In this document: positions 8,768 through 18,400 of the stretch, in pieces
Layout: the number at the start of each line of letters is the position of its first letter
How positions within the stretch are numbered: position 1 is the first letter of the stretch
Source of the DNA: Acinetobacter haemolyticus
Lineage (GTDB): Bacteria > Pseudomonadota > Gammaproteobacteria > Pseudomonadales > Moraxellaceae
Assembly: GCF_900406815.1 (NCBI RefSeq)
Contig: NZ_OVCN01000012.1
Coordinates: 1-64,000 of the forward strand
Direction of reading: 5' to 3'
DNA: 64,000 nt
Made by a program: the position numbers and the translations under genes
Notes under the pieces: model-generated
Seen by the model: only the letters and a program-made list of their open reading frames with translations
Databases searched by the model: none
Told to the model about the DNA's origin: nothing

Positions 8768-8825
8768 ACGTGCGATTATTTTTCGCTTTTTGCGATGTGT
8801 TGGTTTTTCAATTGAGGAGTCCTGC

Positions 8826-10487
8826 GTGGCCCAATATATTTATACGATGAACCGAGTGTCTAAAATGGTTCCGCCAAAGCGCGAAATCCTAAAAGATATC
8901 TCTTTATCATTTTTCCCAGGTGCAAAAATTGGTGTGCTTGGTTTAAACGGTGCGGGTAAATCTACTTTGCTCCGTATTATGGCGGGCGTAGATAAAGATT
9001 TCTCAGGTGAAGCACGCGCGCAACCTGGAATCAAAATCGGTTACTTAGAGCAAGAGCCGCCATTAGATCCAACCAAAGATGTTCGTGGTAACGTTGAAGA
9101 TGGCGTTCGTGAAGCGCTTGATGCTTTAGAACGTCTTGACCAAGTTTTTGCTGAATATGCGGATCCTGATGCAGATTTTGATGCGCTTGCAAAAGAGCAA
9201 GAAAAATTGGAATCGATCATCCATGCTTGGGATGCGCATAACCTCAATAATCAACTTGAAATCGCAGCAGATGCTTTGAATCTTCCAGCTTGGGATGCAG
9301 ATGTTACGAAACTTTCTGGTGGTGAACGTCGTCGTGTAGCGCTTTGTCGTTTATTGCTTTCCAAGCCAGACATGTTACTGCTAGATGAACCGACGAACCA
9401 TTTGGATGCTGAATCAGTATCTTGGTTAGAACGTTTCTTGAAAGATTTCCCTGGCACCATCGTTGCGATTACGCATGACCGTTATTTCTTGGATAACGTG
9501 GCTGAGTGGATTCTTGAACTTGACCGTGGACATGGTATTCCATACCAAGGCAACTATTCTTCTTGGTTGGAACAGAAAAATGCTCGTTTAGAACAAGAGC
9601 AGAAACAAGAAGAATCTTTTGCTAAAGCTTTGAAAAAAGAACTTGAATGGGTTCGTTCAAATGCGAAAGGCCAGCAAAAGAAAAACAAAGCACGTATGGA
9701 GCGTTTTGAAGAGCTTAACTCTAAAGAATTCCAACAACGTAATGAAACATCTGAAATCTATATCCCACCTGGTCCACGTTTAGGCAACAAGGTTGTGGAA
9801 GTGGAAGGGATCAGCAAATCATTCGACGGCCGCTTATTGTATGAAAACTTAAGCTTCAGTGTACCGCCAACAGCAATTGTGGGTATCGTTGGTCCAAACG
9901 GTGCGGGTAAAACCACTTTGTTCCGTATGATGACTGGTGAACAGCAACCGGATACAGGTACTGTGACTTTAGGTGAATCAGTTAAAGTCGCTTATGTCGG
10001 TCAGATTCGTGACACCTTGGATAACAACAAAACGGTTTGGGAAGAAGTTTCTGGCGGTTTAGATATCCTGAAAATTGGTGATTACGAAATTGCATCACGT
10101 GCTTATATCGGTCGCTTTAACTTTAAAGGCCAAGATCAGCAGAAACGCGTAGGTGAATTGTCTGGTGGTGAACGTAACCGTTTACAACTTGCCAAGATCT
10201 TACAGATGGGCGCAAACGTGATCTTACTGGATGAACCATCAAACGACTTGGATATCGAAACTTTACGTGCACTTGAGGATGCAATTCTTGTATTCCCTGG
10301 TACTGTGATGGTGGTGTCGCATGACCGTTGGTTCCTTGACCGTATTGCAACGCATATTCTGTCATTTGAGAACGAACAGCCAGAATTCTACACAGGTAAC
10401 TATGCAGAATACGAAGCTTATCGCCAGTCACGTTTAGGTGATGCCGCTACGACCAAACGTTCTAAATATAAGAAAATTTCGGGTTAA
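8826..10487 (+). CDS. ettA: energy-dependent translational throttle protein EttA
   Basis: A 553-residue ABC-F ATPase that binds the ribosomal E site and gates the first elongation steps according to ATP/ADP level. Two ATPase domains are present: Walker A GLNGAGKST, signature LSGGERRR and Walker B LLDEPTNHLD in the first; GPNGAGKTT, LSGGERNR and LLDEPSNDLD in the second. Between them is the linker/P-site tRNA-interaction region. There are no membrane segments. The start is the GTG at 8826 (AQYIYTMNRVSK, as in E. coli EttA), supported by GAGGAG at 8814-8819; the reading frame upstream of it is open but is not part of the protein. Length is close to the 555 residues of E. coli EttA. Confidence 0.96.
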   Translation: MAQYIYTMNRVSKMVPPKREILKDISLSFFPGAKIGVLGLNGAGKSTLLRIMAGVDKDFSGEARAQPGIKIGYLEQEPPLDPTKDVRGNVEDGVREALDALERLDQVFAEYADPDADFDALAKEQEKLESIIHAWDAHNLNNQLEIAADALNLPAWDADVTKLSGGERRRVALCRLLLSKPDMLLLDEPTNHLDAESVSWLERFLKDFPGTIVAITHDRYFLDNVAEWILELDRGHGIPYQGNYSSWLEQKNARLEQEQKQEESFAKALKKELEWVRSNAKGQQKKNKARMERFEELNSKEFQQRNETSEIYIPPGPRLGNKVVEVEGISKSFDGRLLYENLSFSVPPTAIVGIVGPNGAGKTTLFRMMTGEQQPDTGTVTLGESVKVAYVGQIRDTLDNNKTVWEEVSGGLDILKIGDYEIASRAYIGRFNFKGQDQQKRVGELSGGERNRLQLAKILQMGANVILLDEPSNDLDIETLRALEDAILVFPGTVMVVSHDRWFLDRIATHILSFENEQPEFYTGNYAEYEAYRQSRLGDAATTKRSKYKKISG

Positions 10488-10500
10488 GACCTGATTGATA

Positions 10501-10534
10501 AAAAAACCAGCTCACATGAGGGCTGGTTTTTTTT
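10501..10534. terminator. bidirectional terminator between ettA and lipoprotein gene
   Basis: AAAACCAGC (10503-10511) pairs with GCTGGTTTT (10522-10530), with T runs following on the plus strand and on the minus strand. It separates convergent genes. Confidence 0.9.
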
Positions 10535-10538
10535 AACT

Positions 10539-11231
10539 TTATTTATTAATATCCCCATGTAGATCTGACCAGATCAGTGACGGAGCGACAGTAACCACAT
10601 CAAAGGTCATGGCTAATGGATATAAAGCCATGCGCGTTGCCTTTTTAAATGGATGCTTTGTCGTTATCTCAGTCTTTTGCTGTAAGGCAATCGCGTAGGG
10701 CACTGGGAGTTTCTGTTGGATCTTTTGTGCTTCTATGTTTTGATAAATCTTGCCCTTAAAGCGAATGATGGTGAAAGGGTAAAAAACTTGTTGTTGATTT
10801 TCCATCGCCATGTAATGGTTGGTAAACCCTAATGATTTTAAAAACTCTTTCTGCTTTTCATCCATTTTCGACGTTGTTGTATTATATCGAATCGTGATTT
10901 CACCATGAAAATGGGTAGCATCATCCATCACTAGCTCGATTGGGGATGGGGTTTTTAACGTTCTCTGTTCTGCTGGAATGCTTTTAATAATATTGAGTAA
11001 GTTTGAGCTGCCTTCCGTCATCAAATAATTATAGTCTTGACCGACAAATATAAAACCGTACTCCTTCTGATCTTGGACTGCTTGACCCAATGCAATAATT
11101 TGATCTGTTTTTAATGTTGTGGTTTGCGTCTGTGTCGTTTCATTGGGCAAGGCATCGGAGAGAAGCGTAGTGGCACAACCACTCAAACCGAAACTTGCAA
11201 TTAAGGCCAAAATAAAAAAAGTTTTATACAT
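10539..11231 (-). CDS. putative lipoprotein of unknown function
   Basis: A 230-residue protein with a lipoprotein signal peptide: MYKTFFILALIASFGLSGC, where LSGC is a clear lipobox with lipidated Cys at about residue 19. The ATG at 11231 is chosen over one six codons upstream because it gives a normal signal peptide. The remainder has no recognised domain; it includes a VTVAPSLIW segment near the end, somewhat like Acinetobacter outer-membrane lipoproteins with a C-terminal hydrophobic patch. It is convergent with ettA and unlinked to a visible operon. Function unknown. Confidence 0.75.
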   Translation of the reverse strand: MYKTFFILALIASFGLSGCATTLLSDALPNETTQTQTTTLKTDQIIALGQAVQDQKEYGFIFVGQDYNYLMTEGSSNLLNIIKSIPAEQRTLKTPSPIELVMDDATHFHGEITIRYNTTTSKMDEKQKEFLKSLGFTNHYMAMENQQQVFYPFTIIRFKGKIYQNIEAQKIQQKLPVPYAIALQQKTEITTKHPFKKATRMALYPLAMTFDVVTVAPSLIWSDLHGDINK

Positions 11232-11329
11232 GAATATTACTCGAACCATTAAAGAAATTATTTTTGTCTATCTCATGAAGTGTTAAGTTGTGTTGCTTGA
11301 TTGAATAAAAGCGCAACTCGCAACCTTTT

Positions 11330-11364
11330 TGTAATTTTATTACAGCATGCTTGGCTGCTATAGT
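11330..11364 (+). promoter_or_regulatory. promoter and palindromic operator of first czcI-like gene
   Basis: Palindrome TGTAAT-TTT-ATTACA (11330-11344) covers the expected -35 position of an extended -10 promoter, TGC-TATAGT (-10 at 11359-11364). The same arrangement recurs at 12261-12296. A transcript from here would begin near 11371, downstream of the first in-frame ATG at 11347. Confidence 0.65.
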
Positions 11365-11391
11365 ACCTTTCTGCAATTTACTGTTAATGGT

Positions 11392-11805
11392 GTGCTGTTG
11401 CGACGTTCACTTGTATTCATGACACTCTTGCTAAGTTTGTTCATGTTCCAAAGTATTTGGAACGTGGCGGCAGCGTATTGTGGTCATGAAAGTGCAACTC
11501 AGCAGACTGTCTTGGTCAATCATTTTGGTCATCATGCGTTGGAAAATTCTTCTAAAGAGCAACAAAGTTCTTTAGCTGCTGTTCAAGAGGCAGATGCTTC
11601 AGGATTATTGAACGTGCAAGATCATCACGATCATTTGCCAACATGTTTTCATGCAATTATTATTCAAGAACAACAGCAATTGAAGCAACCAATTCTACGG
11701 ATACATGAATTAGAACAAAAATATAACTGGTCCAATCATTACCAGTCGCCATATCTAATAAGCTTAAATCCCCCTCCAGTCTTTGCCCCACTATGGGTGG
11801 GGTAG
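11392..11805 (+). CDS. czcI: CzcI-family periplasmic metal-resistance protein, copy 1
   Basis: A small exported protein of the CzcI family, found beside czcCBA operons. After an N-terminal RRS and hydrophobic stretch ending NVAAA, the mature part begins YCGHES and has the His-rich motifs HFGHH and DHHDHLPTCFH, then a C-terminal SLNPPPVFAPL. These fit periplasmic metal binding or sensing; the exact role of CzcI is not settled. The start is uncertain: an ATG at 11347 lies before the apparent -10 box, so the GTG at 11392 is used here; a leaderless start near 11371 is also possible. The protein is about 60% alike, by eye, to the second copy at 12303. Confidence 0.7.
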   Translation: MLLRRSLVFMTLLLSLFMFQSIWNVAAAYCGHESATQQTVLVNHFGHHALENSSKEQQSSLAAVQEADASGLLNVQDHHDHLPTCFHAIIIQEQQQLKQPILRIHELEQKYNWSNHYQSPYLISLNPPPVFAPLWVG

Positions 11806-11968
11806 TTTCAAGATACTCACCAGAAAGCTCTCTATTTCAGTACATCATTTCCCCATTTTGCTTGGTAGATGATTGAAGTAGGTCATAAATGAACAATTTT
11901 ATTCATTTTACTTAGAGGTTAAATCCTCGAATCAGATGAATCAAAAGCATTTAAATCAGGTGAAGATA

Positions 11969-12154
11969 ATGTTGATTCAATTTAATAAAAAACTATGTTT
12001 TATGGTGTTATTCCTTTCAGCAAGCTTGGCAAATGCAGATGGAGGTTTGATTTTTTTAGAAAGAAATCTTCAATCTCAGCAAGAAATGAAAGCAAATGTC
12101 GAGCATGACATTGAGCACAGTAACACCAAGCATAAGTGCAAATCATTGGGTTAA
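11969..12154 (+). CDS. small exported protein of unknown function
   Basis: A 61-residue protein with a signal peptide (KKLCFMVLFLSASLANA) and a short, charged, His-containing mature part (NVEHDIEHSNTKHKCKS). The ATG at 11969 is supported by AGGTGA six bases upstream; a start 11 codons earlier lacks one. It lies between the two czcI-like copies on the same strand, so a role in metal handling is plausible but unproven. An inverted repeat GGAGACT/AGTCTCC follows near 12163-12190 without a T tract. Confidence 0.5.
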   Translation: MLIQFNKKLCFMVLFLSASLANADGGLIFLERNLQSQQEMKANVEHDIEHSNTKHKCKSLG

Positions 12155-12260
12155 TTTTTTAGGAGACTGCTCGTCAAGTGGGTAGTCTCCAACTGCCAAA
12201 AAAGTATTTATTGTTTTGTGAATCTTGCGTTTAAAAAACATTTTAATGTCGAATGAGTAG

Positions 12261-12296
12261 ATGTAATTTTATTACATCGAGCTTACTTGCTATAGT
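12261..12296 (+). promoter_or_regulatory. promoter and palindromic operator of second czcI-like gene
   Basis: Perfect 17-bp palindrome ATGTAATTTTATTACAT (12261-12277) over the -35 position, followed by extended -10 TGC-TATAGT (12291-12296). The layout is the same as at 11330-11364. Transcription would start at about 12303, the putative GTG start itself. Confidence 0.68.
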
Positions 12297-12302
12297 TCAG
12301 CT

Positions 12303-12731
12303 GTGCAATTTTTGTCTAAAGAGAAAACTTTGCGTCGATCAAGTATTTTTATTACCGTCTTGCTCAGCCTTTTCATATTTCAAAGCCTTTGGAATGTGGC
12401 GGCGGCGTATTGCGGTCATGAAAGTACAACACAGCAAACAGTTTCAGTAGGTCATTTTGGTCATCATGTGCCAGAGAATATGGAAGTGACTGAAATACCT
12501 GTTTTGAAGGTAAATCAAGATTCAAGCGATTTGCCGATGCCATTGAGTTTGCAGGATCATCATGATCATTTGCCATCCTGTTTTCATGTGGTGGTTGCAG
12601 AAGCACAGCAACAGCTTGATCATCGTGTGTTGAGCGACCATAAGACAAAACAAAAATATGATTGGTCTAATTCTTACCAGTCTCCACATTTATCTGGATT
12701 AAATCCCCCTCCTGTTCTGACCCCGCTATAG
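12303..12731 (+). CDS. czcI: CzcI-family periplasmic metal-resistance protein, copy 2
   Basis: A 142-residue paralogue of the gene at 11392. It has a signal peptide (LRRSSIFITVLLSLFIFQ, ending NVAAA), then YCGHES, HFGHH and DHHDHLPSCFH, and a C-terminal GLNPPPVLTPL. The four conserved blocks are nearly the same as in copy 1, while the linker between HFGHH and DHHDH has diverged. The GTG at 12303 is close to the predicted transcription start, so the message may be leaderless; a later start is possible. It directly precedes czcCBA and probably shares their transcript. Confidence 0.72.
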   Translation: MQFLSKEKTLRRSSIFITVLLSLFIFQSLWNVAAAYCGHESTTQQTVSVGHFGHHVPENMEVTEIPVLKVNQDSSDLPMPLSLQDHHDHLPSCFHVVVAEAQQQLDHRVLSDHKTKQKYDWSNSYQSPHLSGLNPPPVLTPL

Positions 12732-12749
12732 GTGGGGTAGCCGAAAAAT

Positions 12750-12781
12750 AGCCCACCGCAACTTCTTTTATTTGCGGGGCT
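12750..12781 (+). other. hairpin just before czcC start
   Basis: AGCCC-ACC-GCAA (12750-12761) pairs with TTGCGGGGCT (12772-12781) with a small bulge, ending five bases before the czcC ATG, which lacks a clear ribosome binding site. It may be an attenuator or weak terminator limiting czcC expression. Confidence 0.45.
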
Positions 12782-12785
12782 TTAT

Positions 12786-14207
12786 ATGTCTTTTAATTTA
12801 TCTCAGCGTATCGATACGTTGAAAAATCACACGCTCAATCCTGCGACGCATTCCATTGCTTTGAAATATTCGGTATTGGCTTTGATTGCGGTGCTTTCCA
12901 GCCAATCCGTTTTGGCGGAATCATTATTAAATGCGAATCAACCATCGATCACTATCGCGCAGCAAAATGCCAGTTTTGACAGCATCCTAGAGCGTGTTCG
13001 CAACTATCAAAATCAACAATCCAGTTGGCAAACACAGCAACAAATGGCGAGTGTGCAACTCAAGCAAAGTGCTCTGTGGGCCAATCCGAGTCTTTCGGTC
13101 GAACAAACAGGCTTGCAAAGTGATCAAGATCGCGAACTGTCCATTGGTATTTCACAACCTTTAGATCTATTTGGACAGCGAAAGGCGACGCAAAAGGTCG
13201 CGAAACTTTCCGCTCACCAGGTAGATTTGTCACAGCAGCGCTATAACGCTGAATTGGCATTGATAGTCCAATATGTATGGTCTCAAGTTGCGTTATTGCA
13301 ATTGGAAAAGGCAGCGATCGCTGAGCAATTGCAGGTGAGTCAGCAGAACCTAGAGGCGACTGAAAAACGTTATCAAGCAGGGAGTATTGCCCAAGTCGAT
13401 GTTGAGCGGGTTCGTATGGCACATCTTGAGAACCAGCGACTCAGCCAACAAGCAGACTTACAGCTCCAAGTTGCGCAAAAACAATTGGCTGGATTATGGG
13501 GGAAAAACACGCCATCTTTTTCGCTTCAGCCCAATGTAAATGAGCTTTGGACACAGGCAATGAATATTCAAACCATGTCTGAACAAAATCAGAACCTTTT
13601 TGAACAAGGCTTACAACTCGAAACGCAGCGTCAACAGGCGCATATTGAGCAGCTCAAAGCGCAGTCGCGTCCTCAACCAACAATGACCTTGGGGGTAAAT
13701 CGTACGCGTTCGGCAGACCAAAATACTGAAAGTCGAATTCGATTAGGCGTAGAGATCCCACTCAATATTTTTAATTCACAAAAATATGGAATCCAAATTG
13801 CGCAAGCTAAACAAACCTTGATTCAACAACAGCAGCGTTTTTATCGTCAGCAAAATCAGTTGGATATCGATCTCCGTATGACTGAGTTAAAAGCTTTGCA
13901 AAGCCAATATCAACAATTGAGTGATCAGCAAATACCGTTAGCGATACAAGTTCAACAGAAAACCTTGCAAGGTTTTCGGTTGGGTAAGTTTTCCGTGACT
14001 GATGTTCAGCAAGCCACGATCCAGCTACAAGATGTTCGTTTACGTAAAGTCCAACTGCTTAAGCAAGCATGGCAACTCAATATCGATGTGCAAACGGCAC
14101 GGATGGGGCTTTCCTCAGATCAGATCACTGCTAAAGACGCATTGATGCAACTCAACCAACGTATGTGGCAACAAGCAAGTGCTTTCCCAAACCAAGTCGG
14201 AGAATAA
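12786..14207 (+). CDS. czcC: CzcC outer-membrane efflux protein
   Basis: A 473-residue outer-membrane channel of the TolC/CzcC family that carries metal ions across the outer membrane for the CzcCBA pump. There is an unusually long N-terminal region before a hydrophobic signal (YSVLALIAVLSSQSVLAE, about residues 29-46), followed by long Gln-rich coiled-coil helices. Conserved OEP features include LSIGISQPLDLFGQRKA and, in the second repeat, RIRLGVEIPLNIFN. It is followed four bases later by czcB. The start has no clear ribosome binding site and a hairpin precedes it. Confidence 0.9.
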   Translation: MSFNLSQRIDTLKNHTLNPATHSIALKYSVLALIAVLSSQSVLAESLLNANQPSITIAQQNASFDSILERVRNYQNQQSSWQTQQQMASVQLKQSALWANPSLSVEQTGLQSDQDRELSIGISQPLDLFGQRKATQKVAKLSAHQVDLSQQRYNAELALIVQYVWSQVALLQLEKAAIAEQLQVSQQNLEATEKRYQAGSIAQVDVERVRMAHLENQRLSQQADLQLQVAQKQLAGLWGKNTPSFSLQPNVNELWTQAMNIQTMSEQNQNLFEQGLQLETQRQQAHIEQLKAQSRPQPTMTLGVNRTRSADQNTESRIRLGVEIPLNIFNSQKYGIQIAQAKQTLIQQQQRFYRQQNQLDIDLRMTELKALQSQYQQLSDQQIPLAIQVQQKTLQGFRLGKFSVTDVQQATIQLQDVRLRKVQLLKQAWQLNIDVQTARMGLSSDQITAKDALMQLNQRMWQQASAFPNQVGE

Positions 14208-14211
14208 TGTA

Positions 14212-15456
14212 ATGAAGATGAAATCAAAAATGCCTAAGCAATGGGTTTGGATTGCAGTCATCCTTGTTGTTACAGGTTTTCTCGCAACAGTTTTGCTTTG
14301 GGAAAAAGACAGTAAGCCACAAAGTGAACAAGGTCATTCTCATCAGGAAAATGAGGCAGATGAACATACAAGTGAGGCATCAACTGAGGAGCATGATGAA
14401 GACGGTCTGAGTTTGACTGTAGAGCAAATGCAACAGCATAACTTGAAGCTTGCTCAGGTGGCTAAGGGTGAGGTCAACCAGATTCAAAGTTATCCTGCGA
14501 AACTGGTTGTTAACACGGATCGACAAGCTCATGTGTCGCCAAGTTTTGCAGGGCGAGTCGAGTCGGTTTATGTTGAGTTAGGGCAGCAGGTGAGGCGTGG
14601 TCAAGCGTTGGCAAATCTTCTGGTGCCAGATTTGGTTGATCAACAAGCCAACTTGCAAATCGCGCAAACCAATTTGGAGCTTGCAAAGCAAGATTATGAG
14701 CGTGAACGAAGCTTATGGTCCCAAGGGATTTCAGCCAAGCAAGAATACCAACGTGCTTACAATGCCTATCGCCAAGCGCAAATCCAAGTTCAAGCTGCAC
14801 GATCACGTTTAACGGCTTTTGGCGCTGGCTCAGGATCGAATGGTCGATATACCTTAACCGCACCGATTAGTGGTGTGATAAGCAATAAAGATATTGTGAT
14901 TGGAGAAAATGTCCAACTTGCCGATCAACTGTTTACCATTGATCAGCTAGATCAGTTGTGGTTGGAGTTTGTGTTGCCGACTATGGCGAATGTCAACGTG
15001 CAACCAAATCAACAGATTCGTTTTAAGTCACTACAAACAGGCAATATTTTTAATGCTCAAGTGCAAAGTCTGACGGCAGAAGCCGATACACAAACAGGTC
15101 GTTTACAAGTTCGTGCCAAAGTGCAATCCAATGCAAGTGAATTGCGCCCAAATCTGATGGTAAATGTGGAATTGCAATCTGGTTCAACTGCATCGGTGAT
15201 GCGTGTGAGTGCAGAGGCAATTCAACAAGTCGAAGGCAAGCAGGTGGTATTTGTTGCAGAGAAAAATCAGAACAACGGCTTTGATTTTAAAGCAGTTCCA
15301 GTACAAATTGGGCAGCGAAACATTCCAGCGAAACAGGGGGATGGTGAGTGGGTTGAGATTAAGCAAGGTTTAAGTGTTGGACAGTCCTACGTCGCAACGG
15401 GCAGTTTCTTACTGAAATCGGAACTTGAGAAAGGAGAGGCGGAACATGACCACTAA
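14212..15456 (+). CDS. czcB: CzcB periplasmic adaptor (membrane fusion) subunit
   Basis: A 414-residue HlyD/RND adaptor linking CzcA to CzcC. An N-terminal membrane anchor (VWIAVILVVTGFLATVLLW) is followed by a His/Glu/Asp-rich stretch (HSHQENEADEHTSEA), then lipoyl half-motifs, a coiled-coil hairpin (about residues 145-200), beta-barrel, and a C-terminal tail ending EHDH; the acidic/His regions could bind metal. The ATG at 14212 has GGAG nine bases upstream; an earlier in-frame start would overlap czcC by 29 bases. The end overlaps czcA by 11 bases. Confidence 0.92.
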   Translation: MKMKSKMPKQWVWIAVILVVTGFLATVLLWEKDSKPQSEQGHSHQENEADEHTSEASTEEHDEDGLSLTVEQMQQHNLKLAQVAKGEVNQIQSYPAKLVVNTDRQAHVSPSFAGRVESVYVELGQQVRRGQALANLLVPDLVDQQANLQIAQTNLELAKQDYERERSLWSQGISAKQEYQRAYNAYRQAQIQVQAARSRLTAFGAGSGSNGRYTLTAPISGVISNKDIVIGENVQLADQLFTIDQLDQLWLEFVLPTMANVNVQPNQQIRFKSLQTGNIFNAQVQSLTAEADTQTGRLQVRAKVQSNASELRPNLMVNVELQSGSTASVMRVSAEAIQQVEGKQVVFVAEKNQNNGFDFKAVPVQIGQRNIPAKQGDGEWVEIKQGLSVGQSYVATGSFLLKSELEKGEAEHDH

Positions 15457-18400
15457 TTCTTCTCAGTTACCTAAACCCGAAGGGCTGTTTGATCGTTTGA
15501 TCCAGTTTGCGATTCGCAATGCTATTTGGGTCATGCTCTTTGTGATGACTTGGATTGCTGTTGGTGTCTGGAGTTATCAGAAACTTCCGATTGATGCAGT
15601 ACCTGATATTACCAATACCCAAGTACAAATTAATACTCAGGCCAATGGCTATACTGCTTTAGAAGTTGAGCAACGGATTACTTATCCGATCGAAACAGCG
15701 ATGGCTGGTATTCCAAATCTGGAACAGACGCGCTCAATTTCGCGCTATGGTCTATCTCAAGTGACCATTATTTTTAAAGATGGTACGGATATTTACTGGG
15801 CACGACAGTTGATTAATCAGCGTTTGCAGGAGGCTGATGGGCAGTTGCCTGATGCAGTTGATCCTGTGATGTCGCCGATTTCCACAGGACTTGGAGAGAT
15901 TTACCAATGGGTGATTAAAGCCAAAGCCGATGCCAAAAAAGAGGACGGAACACCCTATACCGCTATGGATTTGAGAGAGATCCAAGATTGGATCGTACGA
16001 CCTCAATTACAGCGAGTCAAAGGTGTAGCTGAAATTAATAGTATTGGAGGCTATAACAAAACCTATATTGTTTCTCCCGATTTAAAGCGGTTGCAGCAAC
16101 TCCAGATTTCCTTAACCGAGTTCCAAACGGCGTTACAGGAAAATAATGAGAACCGTGGTGCTGGCTTTATTGAAGAAAATGGTCAGCAGCTCACAGTACG
16201 TGTACCGGGGATGTTGAGCAGCGTTGAAGATATTCAAAATATTACGGTCAGTGTTAAAAATGGTCTACCCATTCGCGTCGTAGATATTGCATCGGTTGCG
16301 ATTGGACATGATTTACGTACGGGCGCGGCAACCTATAATGGCGAGGAAACCGTTCTTGGCATTGCCATGATGATGATGGGTGAAAATAGCCGTACCGTTG
16401 CCCAAGCCGTTGATGCGAAAATCCAAGAAATTCAAATGACCTTGCCAAAAGGTGTTGAGATTGAAACGGTCTATGATCGTACCAGTCTCGTGAATAAAGC
16501 CATTAAAACAGTTCAAAAAAACTTAGTAGAAGGTGCGATTCTGGTCATCGTCATTCTATTTATTTTCTTGGGAAATTTCCGAGCAGCACTAATTACAGCC
16601 TGTGTTATTCCACTCTCAATGTTATTTACGCTTACAGGAATGGCAGAGCAGAACATCAGTGCCAACTTGATGAGCTTGGGTGCATTGGATTTCGGGATTA
16701 TCGTCGATGGCGCAGTTGTTATTGTAGAGAACTGTATTCGGCGATTGGCAGAAGCACAGCATCATGCAGGGCGGTTATTAACCCGACAAGAGCGTTTTAA
16801 AGAAGTCTTTCTTGCGGCAAAACAGGCACGTAAACCTTTATTGTTTGGGCAAGCCATTATTATGGTGGTGTATTTACCTATTTTCGCTTTAACAGGTGTT
16901 GAGGCGAAGATGTTCCATCCAATGGCGATGACCGTAGTCATGGCATTGCTAGGTGCAATGATTTTGTCGGTAACGTTTGTACCAGCCGCGGTTGCGTTAT
17001 TTGTCACGGGTGAGGTGAAAGAGAAAGAATCGCGTTGGATGCAAGCTTTAAAAGGAAAATATCAACAGCTTTTAGATCTGGCTTATCAGTTTAGGTTGGT
17101 CGTGGTGACTTTAGCGATCAGCATTTTACTGTTGACGGGAATTTTAAGCACCAAGATCGGGAGTGAGTTTGCGCCTCAGTTAAGTGAGGGTGATTTTGCC
17201 GTGCAGCAAATGCGTTCTCCAAGTACGGGTTTAGAGCAGTCTTTGCGGATGCAAGAAACCACTGAAAAGTTGATTTTGAAAAACTTCCCTGAAGTAAAAG
17301 CGATTTTTGCACGAACAGGGACGGCTGAGGTGGCAACCGATGTGATGCCACCTAATATTTCAGATGCGGTGATTTTATTAAAGCCGAAAAAGGAATGGGA
17401 AAATCCCAAAGAGAGCATTGATGAATTACGTACACGAATGCAAGCCTTTTTGGCAACGATTCCTGGTAATAACAGTGAGTTTTCCCAACCGATTGAATTG
17501 CGTTTTAATGAGTTGATCTCAGGCATACGTAGTGATGTTGGTATCAAGGTTTTTGGTGATGATATGGATGTATTGAATACGCAAGCTCAAGCAATTGCGC
17601 AAAAAGTACAGAATATATCCGGTGCGACAGCGGTAAAAGTCGAACAAACCAGTGGATTACCTGTATTAAATGTGGAGATTAATCATGCTTTGGCTGCGCA
17701 GTATGGTTTATCCGTAAGAAGTATTCAGGATGTTGTTGCTGCGAGTGTAGGTGGACAAAATGTTGGGCAAATCTTGCAAGGAGATCGTCGTTTTGATTTT
17801 GAAATTCGTTTGCCAGATAACCAACGTACCGCACAAAGCTTGGCACAACTCCCAATCCAGTTACCGAATGGTGGTTTAGTTCAATTGCAAGACGTCGCCA
17901 AAGTCGAAACGATTTCTGGTATGAGTCAAGTCGGTCGTGAAAATGGTAAACGTCGAGTCATTGTCACTGCAAATGTGGAAGGACGTGATTTAGGTTCATT
18001 TGTTCAAGAGTTACAAGCCACATTAAAACAGCAACCTTTACCCGCGGGCTATTGGCTGGAATACGGTGGGCAGTTTGAAAACTTGGCATCGGCGGCAGCA
18101 CGTATGCAGATCGTCATTCCTTTGGCCTTGATCGCGATTTTTACTTTATTGATGGCGGTATTCCATAACTTTAAAGAAAGCTTGCTCGTATTTAGTGGCG
18201 TGCCATTTGCCTTGTCTGGTGGACTGGTTGCATTGTGGCTACGAGATATTCCATTGTCGATGTCTGCGGGCGTGGGTTTTATTGCGCTTTCAGGTGTCGC
18301 AGTCCTAAATGGTTTGGTGATGCTCAGTTTTATCAAAGAGCTTCGTGAACAATTCGATCTGCATATCGCCACATGGCAAGGTGCGATCTTGCGGTTACGA

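Noticed and set aside
8748..8825. Longer N-terminus for EttA from a TTG at 8748
   Set aside because: The promoter -10 box lies inside this stretch and the GTG at 8826 has a ribosome binding site and matches the family start.
8840..9460. Open frames on the minus strand within ettA
   Set aside because: They oppose a strongly conserved ABC-F gene and have no ribosome binding sites or recognisable protein features.
12160..12192. GGAGACT/AGTCTCC inverted repeat as a terminator
   Set aside because: The loop is long and no T tract follows on either strand, so it is not called as a terminator.
12373..12648. 91-codon minus-strand frame antisense to the second czcI-like gene
   Set aside because: The plus-strand frame has a paralogue with conserved motifs; the antisense frame has none.
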